Assembly: GCA_902607435.1 (NCBI GenBank)
Contig: CACLJX010000013.1
Span: forward strand, 7,501 to 49,999
Length of the DNA stretch: 42,499 nt
From: an uncultured Alphaproteobacteria bacterium
Lineage (GTDB): Bacteria > Pseudomonadota > Alphaproteobacteria > HIMB59 > GCA-002718135
Direction of reading: 5' to 3'
The notes under the pieces were generated by a model. The model was not told the origin of the DNA. It worked only from the letters and a program-made list of their open reading frames with translations, and did no database searches. Shown here piece by piece: positions 33,998 to 42,499 of this stretch (position 1 is its first letter; each line of letters starts with the position of its first letter). Position numbers and translations under genes: made by a program.

Positions 33998-34336
33998 TTA
34001 GATAGCATCACTGCCTTTTTCACCAGTCCTAATTCTCATTACTTCTTCAATATTTGATACAAAAATTTTTCCATCACCAATTTTTCCTGAATAAGCTGCT
34101 TTTTTTATTGTCTCCATTGCTTTATCCAAAATATTGTCTTCAACAATAATTTCTATTTTTACTTTTGCATGAAATTCGTCATGATAGTCTAGATTATTGT
34201 CTAAACCATCTTCACCTCTTTGTCTGCCAAACCCTTTAACTTCAATTACAGTCATTCCCGATAAATCCATTTCATGTAATGCATCCTTTATAACAGATAA
34301 CTTAAATGGTTTGATTATTGCTTCAATTTTTTTCAT
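33998..34336 (-). CDS. glnB: Nitrogen regulatory protein PII
   Basis: A 112-residue PII protein that senses 2-oxoglutarate and ATP/ADP and regulates nitrogen assimilation. It opens with MKKIEAIIKPFK, has VKGFGRQRG before the T-loop, Tyr51 (the uridylylation site in proteobacteria), KVKIEIIVED and GKIGDGKIFV, and RIRTGEKG at the end. The T-loop tip is unusual: EDGLDNNLDYHDEF in place of the common HTELYRGAEYxVDF. It starts 3 bp after the upstream aminotransferase stop and precedes the riboswitch-glnA unit, so coexpression with glnA is likely. Confidence 0.95.
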   Translation of the reverse strand: MKKIEAIIKPFKLSVIKDALHEMDLSGMTVIEVKGFGRQRGEDGLDNNLDYHDEFHAKVKIEIIVEDNILDKAMETIKKAAYSGKIGDGKIFVSNIEEVMRIRTGEKGSDAI

Positions 34337-34339
34337 AAA

Positions 34340-35497
34340 TTAAATTTTAGATATTCTCTTAATTGCTTTTTCAATATTTTCCAATGAATTTGCATAACTA
34401 ATTCGAATAAAATTTTTTGCACTATAACCAAAACTAGTTCCTGGAAGTAAAGCTACTCCATAATCATCTAGAGCAACTTTAGAAAATTCTTCCCCATTTA
34501 AATTACTATTTGATATATTAGGAAATGCATAAAATGCTCCTCCTGGTCGAAAACATTTTATATTTTTTAACTTATTTAGTTCTGCAAAAATAAAATTCCT
34601 TCTTTTTTCAAATTCTTTATTTATTTTATTTACTTCATCTTGCGGTCCCTGGAGAGCTTCAATACCAGCATATTGTGAGATTGAAGAAGGACAAGAATGA
34701 TCATTAACACAAAGTCTATTGGCAAAATTAATTAATTTAGAAGGCCATACACTCCATCCTAATCTCCAACCTGTCATACAGAAAGTTTTACTCCATCCTT
34801 CTAAAACAATTAATCTATCTCTAATTGATTCAAATTTTAATAAAGAAGGCATAGAATTATTATCAAAAATAATTTTGCTATAAATTTCATCACTCATAAT
34901 TGCTACTTTTGGATATTTCTCTAACATTATTACAAGATCTTTAATTTTGGATTCATTCATAAATGCTCCAGTTGGATTATTAGGATTATTAATAATAACA
35001 AGTCTAGTTTTATTAGTTATCAATTTGGATAATTCATCTATATTAATTTCAAAATTATCTTTTTCTTTAAGTATTAAAGGCACTGCTTTAGCTCCAGTGT
35101 ATTTTATCATTGATCTATAAATTGGAAATCCAGGATCAGGATAAATAATTTCACCGTCTGCATCACCAAAAATGAGTATAGCAAAAAAAATCACCGGTTT
35201 ACCACCTGGTGTTATTAAAATATTATCAGGAGATATATTTAAATAATAATTTTTAAAAACATGTTCTGCAACAGCTTCTCGTAATTCAATAATACCATTT
35301 GAAGGTGTATAACCATGATGCCCGTCATTAAGAGCCTTTATAGCAGCTTCAACAATATTTTTTGGTGTTGCAAAATCAGGCTGACCAATACTTAGGTTTA
35401 TTATATCTCTACCTTCTGGTTGAAGTTTATTAGCTTTATCTAAAACTGAAAATGCTGTTTCAGTTTCCAAGTTATATATTTTTTTTGAAACTTGCAT
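34340..35497 (-). CDS. Class I aminotransferase, aspartate-aminotransferase-like
   Basis: A fold-type I PLP enzyme of 385 residues, of the subfamily that includes aspartate and broad-range aminotransferases of alphaproteobacteria. INLSIGQPDF, GYTPSNGIIELREA, NNPNNPTG, MSDEIYSKI, and GWSKTFCMTGWRLGW with the PLP-binding Lys are clear, and FIRISYANS carries the substrate-binding Arg. ATG at 35497 is chosen; the frame opens 13 codons earlier, but those encode a hydrophobic leader (FILYLFLLY) that the family lacks. It precedes glnB by 3 bp, linking transamination to nitrogen control. The amino-acid specificity is uncertain. Confidence 0.85.
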   Translation of the reverse strand: MQVSKKIYNLETETAFSVLDKANKLQPEGRDIINLSIGQPDFATPKNIVEAAIKALNDGHHGYTPSNGIIELREAVAEHVFKNYYLNISPDNILITPGGKPVIFFAILIFGDADGEIIYPDPGFPIYRSMIKYTGAKAVPLILKEKDNFEINIDELSKLITNKTRLVIINNPNNPTGAFMNESKIKDLVIMLEKYPKVAIMSDEIYSKIIFDNNSMPSLLKFESIRDRLIVLEGWSKTFCMTGWRLGWSVWPSKLINFANRLCVNDHSCPSSISQYAGIEALQGPQDEVNKINKEFEKRRNFIFAELNKLKNIKCFRPGGAFYAFPNISNSNLNGEEFSKVALDDYGVALLPGTSFGYSAKNFIRISYANSLENIEKAIKRISKI

Positions 35498-35546
35498 TAT
35501 TTTATATAACAAAAAAAGATATAAAATAAACACCATAATAACTAAT

Positions 35547-35585
35547 ACATATTGTATCGGATTTAGAGTTACAATATGTTATAAT
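35547..35585 (+). promoter_or_regulatory. Perfect 10-bp inverted repeat abutting a TATAAT box
   Basis: ACATATTGTA (35547-35556) and TACAATATGT (35570-35579) are exact reverse complements with a 13-bp spacer. TATAAT (35580-35585) follows at once. The site lies between the divergent aminotransferase gene and tRNA-His, about 70 bp before the tRNA. No clear -35 box is visible. It could be an operator for the divergent pair or part of the tRNA promoter. Confidence 0.45.
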
Positions 35586-35654
35586 GAAAGTTATAAATGA
35601 ACTATTGGAAAGAAAAAGGCATAGAAAGACTTGTTTTTTTGACGATAAATTTAT

Positions 35655-35732
35655 GGCGAACGTAGCTCAGTTGGTTAGAGCGCAGGCTTGTGGTGCCTGA
35701 TGCCGTGGGTTCGAATCCCATCGTTCGCCCCA
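35655..35732 (+). tRNA. tRNA-His (GTG anticodon)
   Basis: A complete cloverleaf: G-1 at 35655, acceptor GCGAACG/CGTTCGC, D-arm GCTCAGTTGGTTAGAGC, anticodon arm CAGGC-TTGTGGT-GCCTG, T-arm GTGGG-TTCGAAT-CCCAT, and an encoded CCA. The extra 5' G opposite C73 and the GTG anticodon identify histidine. Confidence 0.97.
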
Positions 35733-35749
35733 ATAATCATATATTTTTA

Positions 35750-35769
35750 ATATTCACTGTTGTGAATAT
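35750..35769 (+). other. Hairpin between tRNA-His and tRNA-Leu
   Basis: An 8-bp perfect stem (ATATTCAC/GTGAATAT) with a TGTT loop lies in the 71-bp spacer. No U-run follows, so it is more likely a processing element of a joint transcript than a terminator. Confidence 0.3.
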
Positions 35770-35803
35770 AATGAGTTCAACATAAAAGCAAAAAATTATT
35801 AAA

Positions 35804-35888
35804 GGGCCGGTGGTGGAATTGGTAGACACGCTAGACTTAGGATCTAGTGCCGCAAGGTTTGAAGGTTCAAGTCCTTTCCGGCCTACCA
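35804..35888 (+). tRNA. tRNA-Leu (TAG anticodon)
   Basis: A class II tRNA of 85 nt. The acceptor GGGCCGG/CCGGCCT has a G-U first pair, the anticodon stem CTAGA/TCTAG holds TAG, a variable arm GTGCCGCAAGGTTT follows, and the T-arm and encoded CCA are present. It ends only 12 nt before the trigger-factor start. Confidence 0.96.
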
Positions 35889-35900
35889 AAAAGGTATAAT

Positions 35901-37250
35901 ATGAAAGTAAAAGAAATAAATTCTAAAAAATTATCAAGGGAATTTATAATAACTATTCCTTATGGTGAAATTGATAGTTCAATAAATGTAAAGATTAATG
36001 AAATAATTCCTACATTGACACTTCCTGGATTTAGAAAAGGTAAAGCGCCACATAATATTGTAAAAAAGAAATATGAAAATAATGTTCTAGGAGAAATAAT
36101 TGAAAAAATTGTTAAAGATAAAACTCTAAAAATATTAGATGAAAAAAAATTAAAACCATTTAGACAACCTAAGATTGAGATAACAAAATATAAAAAAAAT
36201 GAACCAATAGAATTAAATATAAAAATAGATATTCAGCCTGAATTCACTATAACTTCATTTGAAAAAATTCAAACAAATAAGTATCAAATAAAAATTGACA
36301 AAAAAACCTATCAAGAAAATTATGAAAATTATATTAGTTCTCAAAAAACTTATGTGAAGTTGTCAAAAAACAGAGCTATTGTAAAAGGAGATAAAGTATT
36401 TGTTGATATAGAATCTGATGATCAATCTTTACCAGATCATTTGCGTTCTCAAAAAAATATTTCTTTAATTACAGATTCTGATTATCAAATCTTACCTGAT
36501 ATAAGTGATAAATTAATTAAAAAAGAATCAAAATTTGGAGATAAAATAAAAATTAATTTTGATTTAACAAAATTTTTAAAACAAGATAAAAAAAAGTTAG
36601 TTTCGTTTTTAATAACAATAAAAGAAATACAAGAACCAAAACAATTAATAATTGATAAGGATTTTTTAGAAAAACAAAATTTTCAGTCTGAAACAGAATA
36701 TAGAAAAAAAATTGATGAAACAATTGAGAGCCAATATAATAATCAAGTTCAAGCAGTAGAAAAGAAAATCTTAATGGATCTTTTAGAGAATAAACATAAA
36801 TTTGAGGTTCCAGAAGGTATTTTTGAAGAAGAGTTTAAAATTATTTGGGATCGTGTTCAAAAAGCAAAAGAAAATAATCAACTTGATGAAGATGATAAAA
36901 AATTATCTGATGCAAAATTAATGAAAAGATATCAAAAAATAGCCTTAAGAAGAGTTAAGCTTGCAATTTTAATGCAAAAAATTGCAGAAGAGAATTCAAT
37001 AACAGTAACAGAAAAAGAATTAACTGAAGCATTGATTAATTATGCATCTCAATATCCAGGACAAGAAAGGCAAATATTTGATTATTTTAAAAATAACCCC
37101 GCACAACTTGAAAGTATTAAGGCCCCTATTTTTGAAAATAAAATAATTGACTATATTTCGTCAAAAACTAAGAATAAAAATATAGAAATTTCAATCAAGC
37201 AATTTATTAAATTGCAAGAAGATACTTTTAATTTTAAAGAGGTCGTGTAA
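35901..37250 (+). CDS. tig: Trigger factor, ribosome-associated chaperone and prolyl isomerase
   Basis: A 449-residue protein that binds the ribosome exit tunnel and folds nascent chains. The ribosome-binding signature is [18 protein letters not shown] near residues 37-54. The middle FKBP-like domain is much degenerated, and the C-terminal arms are helical and rich in Lys and Glu. The open frame runs back into tRNA-Leu, but ATG at 35901 is the true start, since translation cannot begin inside a tRNA; AAAGG lies 7 bp upstream. It overlaps clpP by 1 bp (TAATG), the usual alphaproteobacterial tig-clpP-clpX-lon order. Confidence 0.95.
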   Translation: MKVKEINSKKLSREFIITIPYGEIDSSINVKINEIIPTLTLPGFRKGKAPHNIVKKKYENNVLGEIIEKIVKDKTLKILDEKKLKPFRQPKIEITKYKKNEPIELNIKIDIQPEFTITSFEKIQTNKYQIKIDKKTYQENYENYISSQKTYVKLSKNRAIVKGDKVFVDIESDDQSLPDHLRSQKNISLITDSDYQILPDISDKLIKKESKFGDKIKINFDLTKFLKQDKKKLVSFLITIKEIQEPKQLIIDKDFLEKQNFQSETEYRKKIDETIESQYNNQVQAVEKKILMDLLENKHKFEVPEGIFEEEFKIIWDRVQKAKENNQLDEDDKKLSDAKLMKRYQKIALRRVKLAILMQKIAEENSITVTEKELTEALINYASQYPGQERQIFDYFKNNPAQLESIKAPIFENKIIDYISSKTKNKNIEISIKQFIKLQEDTFNFKEVV

Positions 37251-37861
37251 TGAAAGATCCTTTAAATAATCTTACAAATAATCTTATTCCTATGGTTGTT
37301 GAACAATCAGCTAGGGGTGAAAGAGCATATGATATTTATTCAAGACTTTTGAAAGAAAGAATTATTTTTTTAACAGGTCCTATTGATGATAATATTGCAA
37401 GTCTCGTCTGTGCACAATTATTATTTTTAGAATCTGAAAATCCTAAAAAAGAGATTTCTTTTTATATTAACACTCCAGGAGGAATTGTTTGGTCAGGTTT
37501 GGCAATGTACGATACAATGCAATATATTTCATCAAAAGTTATGACGATTTGCATAGGTCAAGCAGCTTCTGCTGGTTCATTATTATTGGCTGCAGGTGAA
37601 AAAGGAATGAGATTTTCACTTCCTAATTCAAGAATTATGATTCACCAACCAAGTGGAGGTTTTCAAGGACAAGTTACAGATATAGAAATACAAACTAGAG
37701 AAATTCTTAATACCAAAAAACGATTGAATGAAATTTATACAAAACTTACACATAAGAATATTAAAGAAATTGAATTAATAATGGAAAGAGATAGATTCTT
37801 TTCTGCCGAAGAAGCTATAAAGTTCGGTTTAATTGATAAGATTGTAGAAAGTCGTAAATAA
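37250..37861 (+). CDS. clpP: ATP-dependent Clp protease, proteolytic subunit
   Basis: A 203-residue serine protease that forms the barrel degrading substrates unfolded by Clp[25 protein letters not shown], the nucleophile Ser in [14 protein letters not shown], the His in [14 protein letters not shown], and [14 protein letters not shown] are all typical. A short N-terminal propeptide-like stretch (to about PMVVEQ) is normal. It overlaps clpX by 1 bp. Confidence 0.98.
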   Translation: MKDPLNNLTNNLIPMVVEQSARGERAYDIYSRLLKERIIFLTGPIDDNIASLVCAQLLFLESENPKKEISFYINTPGGIVWSGLAMYDTMQYISSKVMTICIGQAASAGSLLLAAGEKGMRFSLPNSRIMIHQPSGGFQGQVTDIEIQTREILNTKKRLNEIYTKLTHKNIKEIELIMERDRFFSAEEAIKFGLIDKIVESRK

Positions 37862-39123
37862 TGTCACAAAAAAAAGATAAAGATTCTTTGTTTTGCTCTT
37901 TTTGTGGAAAGAGTCAGAAAGAAGTCAAAAAATTAATAGCAGGACCAACAGTTTTTGTTTGTGATGAATGTGTTGAATTATGCATGGACATTATAAAAGA
38001 AGATACTAAAAATAATCAAACTAAAATTAAGCAAAATATTCCAAAACCTAGTGAAATTTATTCAATATTAAATGATTATGTAATTGGCCAGGAAAAGGCA
38101 AAAAAAACTTTATCAGTTGCTGTTTATAATCATTATAAAAGATTATCAAATGCTAAAATATCAGATGTAGAAATTTCAAAATCAAATATTCTTTTAATTG
38201 GTCCTACTGGTACTGGTAAAACTTTATTAGCACAAACTTTGGCAAGGATTCTAAATGTTCCTTTTACTATGGCAGATGCTACAAGTTTGACTGAGGCTGG
38301 CTATGTTGGAGAAGATGTAGAAAATATTATTTTAAATTTACTTCAGGCTTCAGATTATAATGTTGAAAGAGCTCAAAAAGGCATAGTGTACATTGATGAA
38401 ATAGATAAAATTGGTAGAAAAAGTGATAATCCATCAATTACTCGAGATGTTTCTGGTGAAGGAGTGCAACAAGCTTTATTAAAAATAATGGAAGGAACTA
38501 TAGCTAGTGTACCTCCTCAAGGAGGAAGAAAGCATCCACAGCAAGAATTTTTGCATGTAGATACATCTAATATACTTTTTATTTGTGGAGGAGCTTTTGC
38601 TGGACTAGAGCTTATTATTAATCAACGTTTAAAAGGTTCTTCTATAGGATTTAATTCTACATTATCTAACTTTGAAGATAAAAATATTGGAGAGCTGTTA
38701 ATTAATCATGAAAATGAAGATTTATTAAAATTTGGGATGATTCCTGAATTTATAGGAAGATTACCTGTTGTTGCTACTTTGGAAGAACTAGACGAAGATA
38801 TGTTAATCAAAATCTCGATCGAACCAAAAAATGCAATTATTAAACAATTTGAGTCACTTTTTAAAATGGATAATATCGATTTAGAAATTAAAAAAGATGC
38901 TCTTCAAGAAATTGCAAAAATGGCAATTAAAACAAAAACTGGGGCAAGGGGATTAAGATCTATTATAGAGAATCTTTTAAATGATCTTATGTTTGAATCC
39001 CCTGACCAAAAAGATTTAAAAAAAATTGTTATAAATTCTGAAGTTGTGACAAAAAAATCCCTACCATTACTTTTGTTTTCTAAAAAATTAAATTTTGAAA
39101 AATTAACGGCAAATAAGTCTTGA
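37861..39123 (+). CDS. clpX: ATP-dependent Clp protease, unfoldase subunit
   Basis: A 420-residue AAA+ unfoldase. The N-terminal zinc finger uses FCSFCGKS and [11 protein letters not shown]. The AAA+ domain has the Walker A GPTGTGKT near residue 115, the pore loop GYVGEDVE, the Walker [11 protein letters not shown] and the sensor [10 protein letters not shown]. It recognises tagged proteins and feeds them to ClpP. Cotranscription with tig, clpP and lon is indicated by tight spacing. Confidence 0.98.
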   Translation: MSQKKDKDSLFCSFCGKSQKEVKKLIAGPTVFVCDECVELCMDIIKEDTKNNQTKIKQNIPKPSEIYSILNDYVIGQEKAKKTLSVAVYNHYKRLSNAKISDVEISKSNILLIGPTGTGKTLLAQTLARILNVPFTMADATSLTEAGYVGEDVENIILNLLQASDYNVERAQKGIVYIDEIDKIGRKSDNPSITRDVSGEGVQQALLKIMEGTIASVPPQGGRKHPQQEFLHVDTSNILFICGGAFAGLELIINQRLKGSSIGFNSTLSNFEDKNIGELLINHENEDLLKFGMIPEFIGRLPVVATLEELDEDMLIKISIEPKNAIIKQFESLFKMDNIDLEIKKDALQEIAKMAIKTKTGARGLRSIIENLLNDLMFESPDQKDLKKIVINSEVVTKKSLPLLLFSKKLNFEKLTANKS

Positions 39124-39154
39124 TTTTTTTTATTTTATAATCATCTTATTATTT

Positions 39155-41548
39155 ATGAAAATTATGAATATTCCTGTTTTACCTTTAAGAGATATAGTGG
39201 TTTTCCCACATATGGTAGCTCCTCTTTTTGTTGGAAGAAAATTGTCAATTAATGCTCTTAACCAAGTCATGACAAGTGATAAAAAAATCTTATTAATTAC
39301 ACAAAAAAAATCTATAATAGATAACCCTAGTTCTATAGATTTATATAATTTTGGAACAATTGCAAAAATTCTTCAATTACTTAAATTGCCAGATGGTACA
39401 ATTAAGGTTTTAGTTGAAGGTCTCGAGAGAGTTGAAGCCAAAAATATTTCTGAAGGCAAAGAATTTATAACAGCTAATTATTCTACTATTAAAGGAGATA
39501 ATAGATTAAACCCTAAAGTTAAAGCGTTAACAAAAATTGTTGTAGATCAATTTGAATCTTATCAAAAAATCAATAAAAAAGTTCCTATTGAAATAATTAA
39601 CAACATTCGTTTATATTCTGAACCTGATAAAATTGCAGATATTATAATTGCAAACTTAAATATAGATATAAAACAAAAACAAGAATTATTAGAAATCAAA
39701 TCTACTGAAGTTAGATTAAATAAAGTTTATAATTATTTGATTTCTGAAATTAACACCCTACAAGTTGAAAAGAAAATAAGAGGTAGAGTGAAACGTCAAA
39801 TGGAAAAGACACAAAAAGAATATTACTTGAATGAACAAATGAAAGCTATCCAAAAAGAATTAGGTGATAAAGAAGATTTTGATGATATTGCTGAGTTAGA
39901 AAAAAAATTAAATGAAATTAATCTTACTTCTGAAGCAAAAGATAAATCTAAATCTGAAATTAAAAAACTTAAAAATATGAGTCCAATGTCTGCTGAAGCA
40001 ACTGTTATAAGAAATTATCTTGATTGGATTAGTAGTATTCCATGGAATAATCCATCACCAATATCAAAAAATATCAAAAAATCTAAATCAATATTAGATT
40101 TTGATCATTATGGTCTTGAGAAGGTTAAAGATAGAATGATTGAGTATTTAGCTGTTCAAAAAAGAATGAATAAAATTAAAGGACCAATTTTATGTTTTGT
40201 TGGTCCTCCTGGAGTTGGTAAAACTTCTCTTGGTAAATCAATTGCAAATGCAACAGGTAGAAACTTTGTAAGAATGTCATTAGGCGGTATAAGAGATGAA
40301 GCTGAAATCAGAGGCCATAGGAGAACTTATATAGGTTCTATGCCGGGAAGATTTATTCAAGCTATGAAAAAATCTAAATCTTCTAATCCTCTAATATTGC
40401 TTGATGAAATAGATAAATTAGGTTCTGATTGGAGAGGCGACCCTTCTGCTGCTTTGTTAGAAGTTTTAGACCCTGAACAAAATCATAACTTTAATGATCA
40501 TTATCTTGAATTAGATTACGATCTTTCAGATGTTATGTTTATATGTACTGCTAATACTTTAAATATACCCCCGGCACTTCTAGATAGAATGGAGATTATT
40601 AGAATAGCAGGATATACCGAGTATGAAAAAAATCAAATTGCAAAAAATTTTTTAGTTCCAAAACAAATTAAAATTCATGGTTTGAAAAAAAAAGAAATTT
40701 CTTTCACATCAGCAACAATTAATAATATAATTCGTTATTACACAAGAGAAGCTGGTGTTAGAAATTTAGAAAAAGAAATTGCTAAAATATGTCGAAAATC
40801 AGTTAAAATTTTAGAAACAACTAAAAATAAAAAAATATTATTTGATAGAAAGAATTTAAATAAATATTTGGGGATAGAAAAATTTAAAAACATAGAAATT
40901 GAAAAAAAGAATTTAGTTGGTATCACTAATGGTTTAGCTTGGACAGAGGCTGGAGGAGAGATTCTTTCTATAGAAGTTCTTCTTTCAATAGGTAAAGGAA
41001 AATTAACTATAACTGGTAAAATAGGAGAAGTTATGAAGGAATCTGTTCAAGCAGCTGTTTCATATGTTAGGTCTCAATCAATAAATTTAGGAATAGATCC
41101 AAAAGTTTTTGACAAGAATGATATACATGTTCATGTTCCTGAAGGAGCTACACCTAAAGATGGACCAAGTGCAGGAATAGCAGTATTTAATTCCCTAGTA
41201 TCTTCCTTTACTACTATTAAAGTTAGGAAAGATGTAGCTTTAACTGGTGAAATTACTTTAAGAGGAAGAGTTTTGCCAATAGGGGGGCTGAAGGAAAAGC
41301 TTTATGCAGCTGTTAGATCTGGCATTAAAACTGTTTTAATACCAGAAGAAAATAAAAAAGAATTAAGCGAAATAAATAAAAATATTTTAGATACTATTAA
41401 TGTAGTCTGTGTATCAGAGGCTAAATCAGTTTTAGATTATACACTTACTAAGACCATCATACCCCTAGATTATAGCGAATCTAATGGATTAAAAGACATA
41501 AAATCTAATATTACTGAAGAAAATTTACCCGAATCAAAATCACATTAA
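39155..41548 (+). CDS. lon: ATP-dependent protease Lon
   Basis: A 797-residue LonA protease. The N-terminal substrate domain starts with PVLPLRDIVVFPHMV, a coiled-coil region follows (about 180-260), the AAA+ module has Walker A GPPGVGKTSL and LLDEIDKLGSDWRGDP, and the protease domain has the catalytic Ser in KDGPSAGIA and Lys in GGLKEKLYAA. It degrades misfolded and regulatory proteins. A second ATG three codons in (39164) could be the real start; neither has a clear ribosome-binding site. It lies 31 bp after clpX. Confidence 0.98.
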   Translation: MKIMNIPVLPLRDIVVFPHMVAPLFVGRKLSINALNQVMTSDKKILLITQKKSIIDNPSSIDLYNFGTIAKILQLLKLPDGTIKVLVEGLERVEAKNISEGKEFITANYSTIKGDNRLNPKVKALTKIVVDQFESYQKINKKVPIEIINNIRLYSEPDKIADIIIANLNIDIKQKQELLEIKSTEVRLNKVYNYLISEINTLQVEKKIRGRVKRQMEKTQKEYYLNEQMKAIQKELGDKEDFDDIAELEKKLNEINLTSEAKDKSKSEIKKLKNMSPMSAEATVIRNYLDWISSIPWNNPSPISKNIKKSKSILDFDHYGLEKVKDRMIEYLAVQKRMNKIKGPILCFVGPPGVGKTSLGKSIANATGRNFVRMSLGGIRDEAEIRGHRRTYIGSMPGRFIQAMKKSKSSNPLILLDEIDKLGSDWRGDPSAALLEVLDPEQNHNFNDHYLELDYDLSDVMFICTANTLNIPPALLDRMEIIRIAGYTEYEKNQIAKNFLVPKQIKIHGLKKKEISFTSATINNIIRYYTREAGVRNLEKEIAKICRKSVKILETTKNKKILFDRKNLNKYLGIEKFKNIEIEKKNLVGITNGLAWTEAGGEILSIEVLLSIGKGKLTITGKIGEVMKESVQAAVSYVRSQSINLGIDPKVFDKNDIHVHVPEGATPKDGPSAGIAVFNSLVSSFTTIKVRKDVALTGEITLRGRVLPIGGLKEKLYAAVRSGIKTVLIPEENKKELSEINKNILDTINVVCVSEAKSVLDYTLTKTIIPLDYSESNGLKDIKSNITEENLPESKSH

Positions 41549-41611
41549 TCTATAAATTCTGTTATTTTTTTTACAAATTCCTAATTTTCAGCCATTTTTT
41601 TAACTTTAATA

Positions 41612-41640
41612 TTGACGACTATAACAAACTAATAATATTT
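41612..41640 (+). promoter_or_regulatory. Possible sigma-70 promoter for HU
   Basis: A -35-like TTGACG (41612-41617) is followed by an AT-rich -10 region, TAATAT at 41633-41638, with a short 15-bp spacing. It lies in the 124-bp gap between lon and the HU gene. Confidence 0.4.
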
Positions 41641-41672
41641 ATACATATGTTTAAATATAAGGAGTTAATCAT

Positions 41673-41948
41673 ATGAATAAAAATGATTTAATTGCATCAG
41701 TAGCTTCTTCAGCAGGATTATCAAAGTCTGATTCTACAAGAGCAATGGAGAGTCTTTTGGATGCGATTACAAATTCTCTAAAAAGAGATGAAAAAGTAAG
41801 CATCGTTGGATTTGGAAATTTTAGTGTTAGTCATAGAAAAGCTACTACTGGCAGGAATCCAAGAACAGGAGAATCAATTCAAATTCCTGCATCTAAAAGA
41901 CCAAAGTTTACTGTAGGTAAAGCATTAAAAGAAGCAGTAAATATCTAA
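41673..41948 (+). CDS. hup: DNA-binding protein HU
   Basis: A 91-residue histone-like protein that bends and compacts DNA as a dimer. NKNDLIASVASSAGLSKSD opens the helical base, VSIVGFGNFSV leads to the DNA-binding arm, and RKATTGRNPRTGESIQIPAS holds the conserved Arg and Pro of the arm. A strong AAGGAG ribosome-binding site lies 9 bp before the ATG, better than almost any other in the window, which fits high expression. An intrinsic terminator follows. Confidence 0.97.
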   Translation: MNKNDLIASVASSAGLSKSDSTRAMESLLDAITNSLKRDEKVSIVGFGNFSVSHRKATTGRNPRTGESIQIPASKRPKFTVGKALKEAVNI

Positions 41949-41971
41949 CTTTTTACGGATTTTTCTTGAAC

Positions 41972-42002
41972 CGGCTGTTAAATAACTTTAACAGCCGTTT
42001 TT
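41972..42002 (+). terminator. Intrinsic terminator after HU
   Basis: A perfect 11-bp stem (CGGCTGTTAAA at 41972-41982, TTTAACAGCCG at 41987-41997) with a TAAC loop is followed by TTTTT. It ends 4 bp before tRNA-Val, so the tRNAs need read-through or a promoter overlapping the hairpin. Confidence 0.92.
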
Positions 42003-42006
42003 GTTT

Positions 42007-42082
42007 GGGTGTTTAGCTCAGTTGGTAGAGCATCTCGTTTACACCGAGAGGGTCGGGAGTTCAAGTCTCTCAACACCCACCA
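42007..42082 (+). tRNA. tRNA-Val (TAC anticodon)
   Basis: A full cloverleaf: acceptor GGGTGTT/AACACCC, D-arm GCTCAGTTGGTAGAGC, anticodon arm CTCG-TTTACAC-CGAG, T-arm GGGAG-TTCAAGT-CTCTC, and an encoded CCA. Confidence 0.97.
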
Positions 42083-42088
42083 TAACGC

Positions 42089-42165
42089 GCGGGAGTAGTT
42101 CAGCTGGTTAGAACGCCGCCCTGTCACGGCGGAGGTCGCGGGTTCAAATCCCGTCTCTCGCGCCA
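42089..42165 (+). tRNA. tRNA-Asp (GTC anticodon)
   Basis: A full cloverleaf: acceptor GCGGGAG/CTCTCGC with one G-U pair, anticodon arm CCGCC-CTGTCAC-GGCGG, T-arm CGGG-TTCAAAT-CCCG, discriminator G and an encoded CCA. It is 6 bp from tRNA-Val and is probably cotranscribed. Confidence 0.97.
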
Positions 42166-42277
42166 GTTTTGTGTTTTTTTTTAATTAAGATTATAAAAAT
42201 ATTAGTAGGTACTGCTAGATTGTATTACTTGAATATTTCATTAAAAGTATTAGTTAATTATTTTTTTAAGAGGTTTT

Positions 42278-42499
42278 GTGTCTTCATTTCTTTTTGAATA
42301 TTTGCCAATATTATTATTTATTTTTATTGGTTTTTTTTTAGCCATCGTCATGATTTCTATTTCTTTTATAGTAGGTAAATCAAATCCTGATAATGAAAAA
42401 TTATCTGCCTATGAATGTGGATTTGAAGCTTTTGATGATGCAAGAGGGAGATTTGATGTTCGTTTTTATTTAGTAGCTATTCTTTTTATTATTTTTGAT
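42278..42499 (+). CDS. nuoA: NADH-quinone oxidoreductase subunit A (3' end outside window)
   Basis: The first 74 codons of NuoA, a small membrane subunit of respiratory complex I. After a hydrophobic helix (about residues 4-30) comes the conserved matrix-side loop [28 protein letters not shown], quoted here as [10 protein letters not shown] and [13 protein letters not shown], which identifies the family. The start is GTG at 42278: AAGAGG lies 5-10 bp upstream and an ATG at 42350 would remove the first membrane helix. It is expected to head the nuo operon, as in other alphaproteobacteria. The gene is cut by the window end. Confidence 0.93.
   Translation, partial: MSSFLFEYLPILLFIFIGFFLAIVMISISFIVGKSNPDNEKLSAYECGFEAFDDARGRFDVRFYLVAILFIIFD

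Noticed and set aside
35847-35900. Extended N-terminus for trigger factor starting inside tRNA-Leu
   Set aside because: Those codons are the tRNA's variable arm, T-arm and acceptor; the conserved protein begins at 35901.

Overview
The DNA is very AT-rich, with tightly packed genes, many 1-4 bp stop/start overlaps and few intergenic spaces. The right third has a typical alphaproteobacterial core order (trigger factor, clpP, clpX, lon, HU, two tRNAs, nuoA). Together these suggest a streamlined marine alphaproteobacterium, most likely Pelagibacterales (SAR11) or a similar AT-rich lineage. This placement is inferred from composition and synteny, not from a phylogeny. I saw no insertion sequence, integrase, CRISPR array or rRNA.

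Region 1 (1-28805, all on +) is a long surface-glycan island. It opens inside an ABC exporter ATPase with a carbohydrate-binding tail (Wzt type). The matching type of permease (Wzm type) lies about 15 kb downstream. Between and after them are sugar-precursor genes: a KdsC-like phosphatase, a GatZ/KbaZ-like protein, two tandem copies of a cupin plus nucleotidyltransferase-kinase fusion, a GmhA-like isomerase, a split transketolase, an AroE-like dehydrogenase, a PhyH dioxygenase, a C-methyltransferase-like protein, a HisC-like aminotransferase, NDP-sugar epimerases/reductases, an HddA-like kinase, a B12-binding radical SAM enzyme, a compact pair resembling the pyruvate dehydrogenase E1 alpha and beta subunits, a ColD-like PLP dehydratase with His in place of the catalytic Lys, glycosyltransferases, a lipid-A-biosynthesis N-terminal-like membrane protein, a CoA-acylating aldehyde dehydrogenase, a UDP-glucuronate 4-epimerase-like enzyme and a glutamine amidotransferase. 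The gene set fits an exported polysaccharide with a heptose (SIS isomerase, GHMP kinase, nucleotidyltransferase, Fcl-like reductase) and possibly a branched deoxysugar (ColD-like dehydratase beside the TPP enzyme).

Region 2 (28780-35497, all on -) is core metabolism: parE-glpK, then aminotransferase-glnB-glnA. Between glnB and glnA lie two tandem copies of the glutamine riboswitch (glnA RNA motif), the clearest regulatory feature in the window. A strong hairpin terminator ends glnA.

Region 3 (35537-42499, on +) has a divergent promoter area with a perfect inverted repeat, tRNA-His, tRNA-Leu, tig-clpP-clpX-lon, hup with an intrinsic terminator, tRNA-Val, tRNA-Asp and the start of the NADH dehydrogenase operon (nuoA, cut by the window end).
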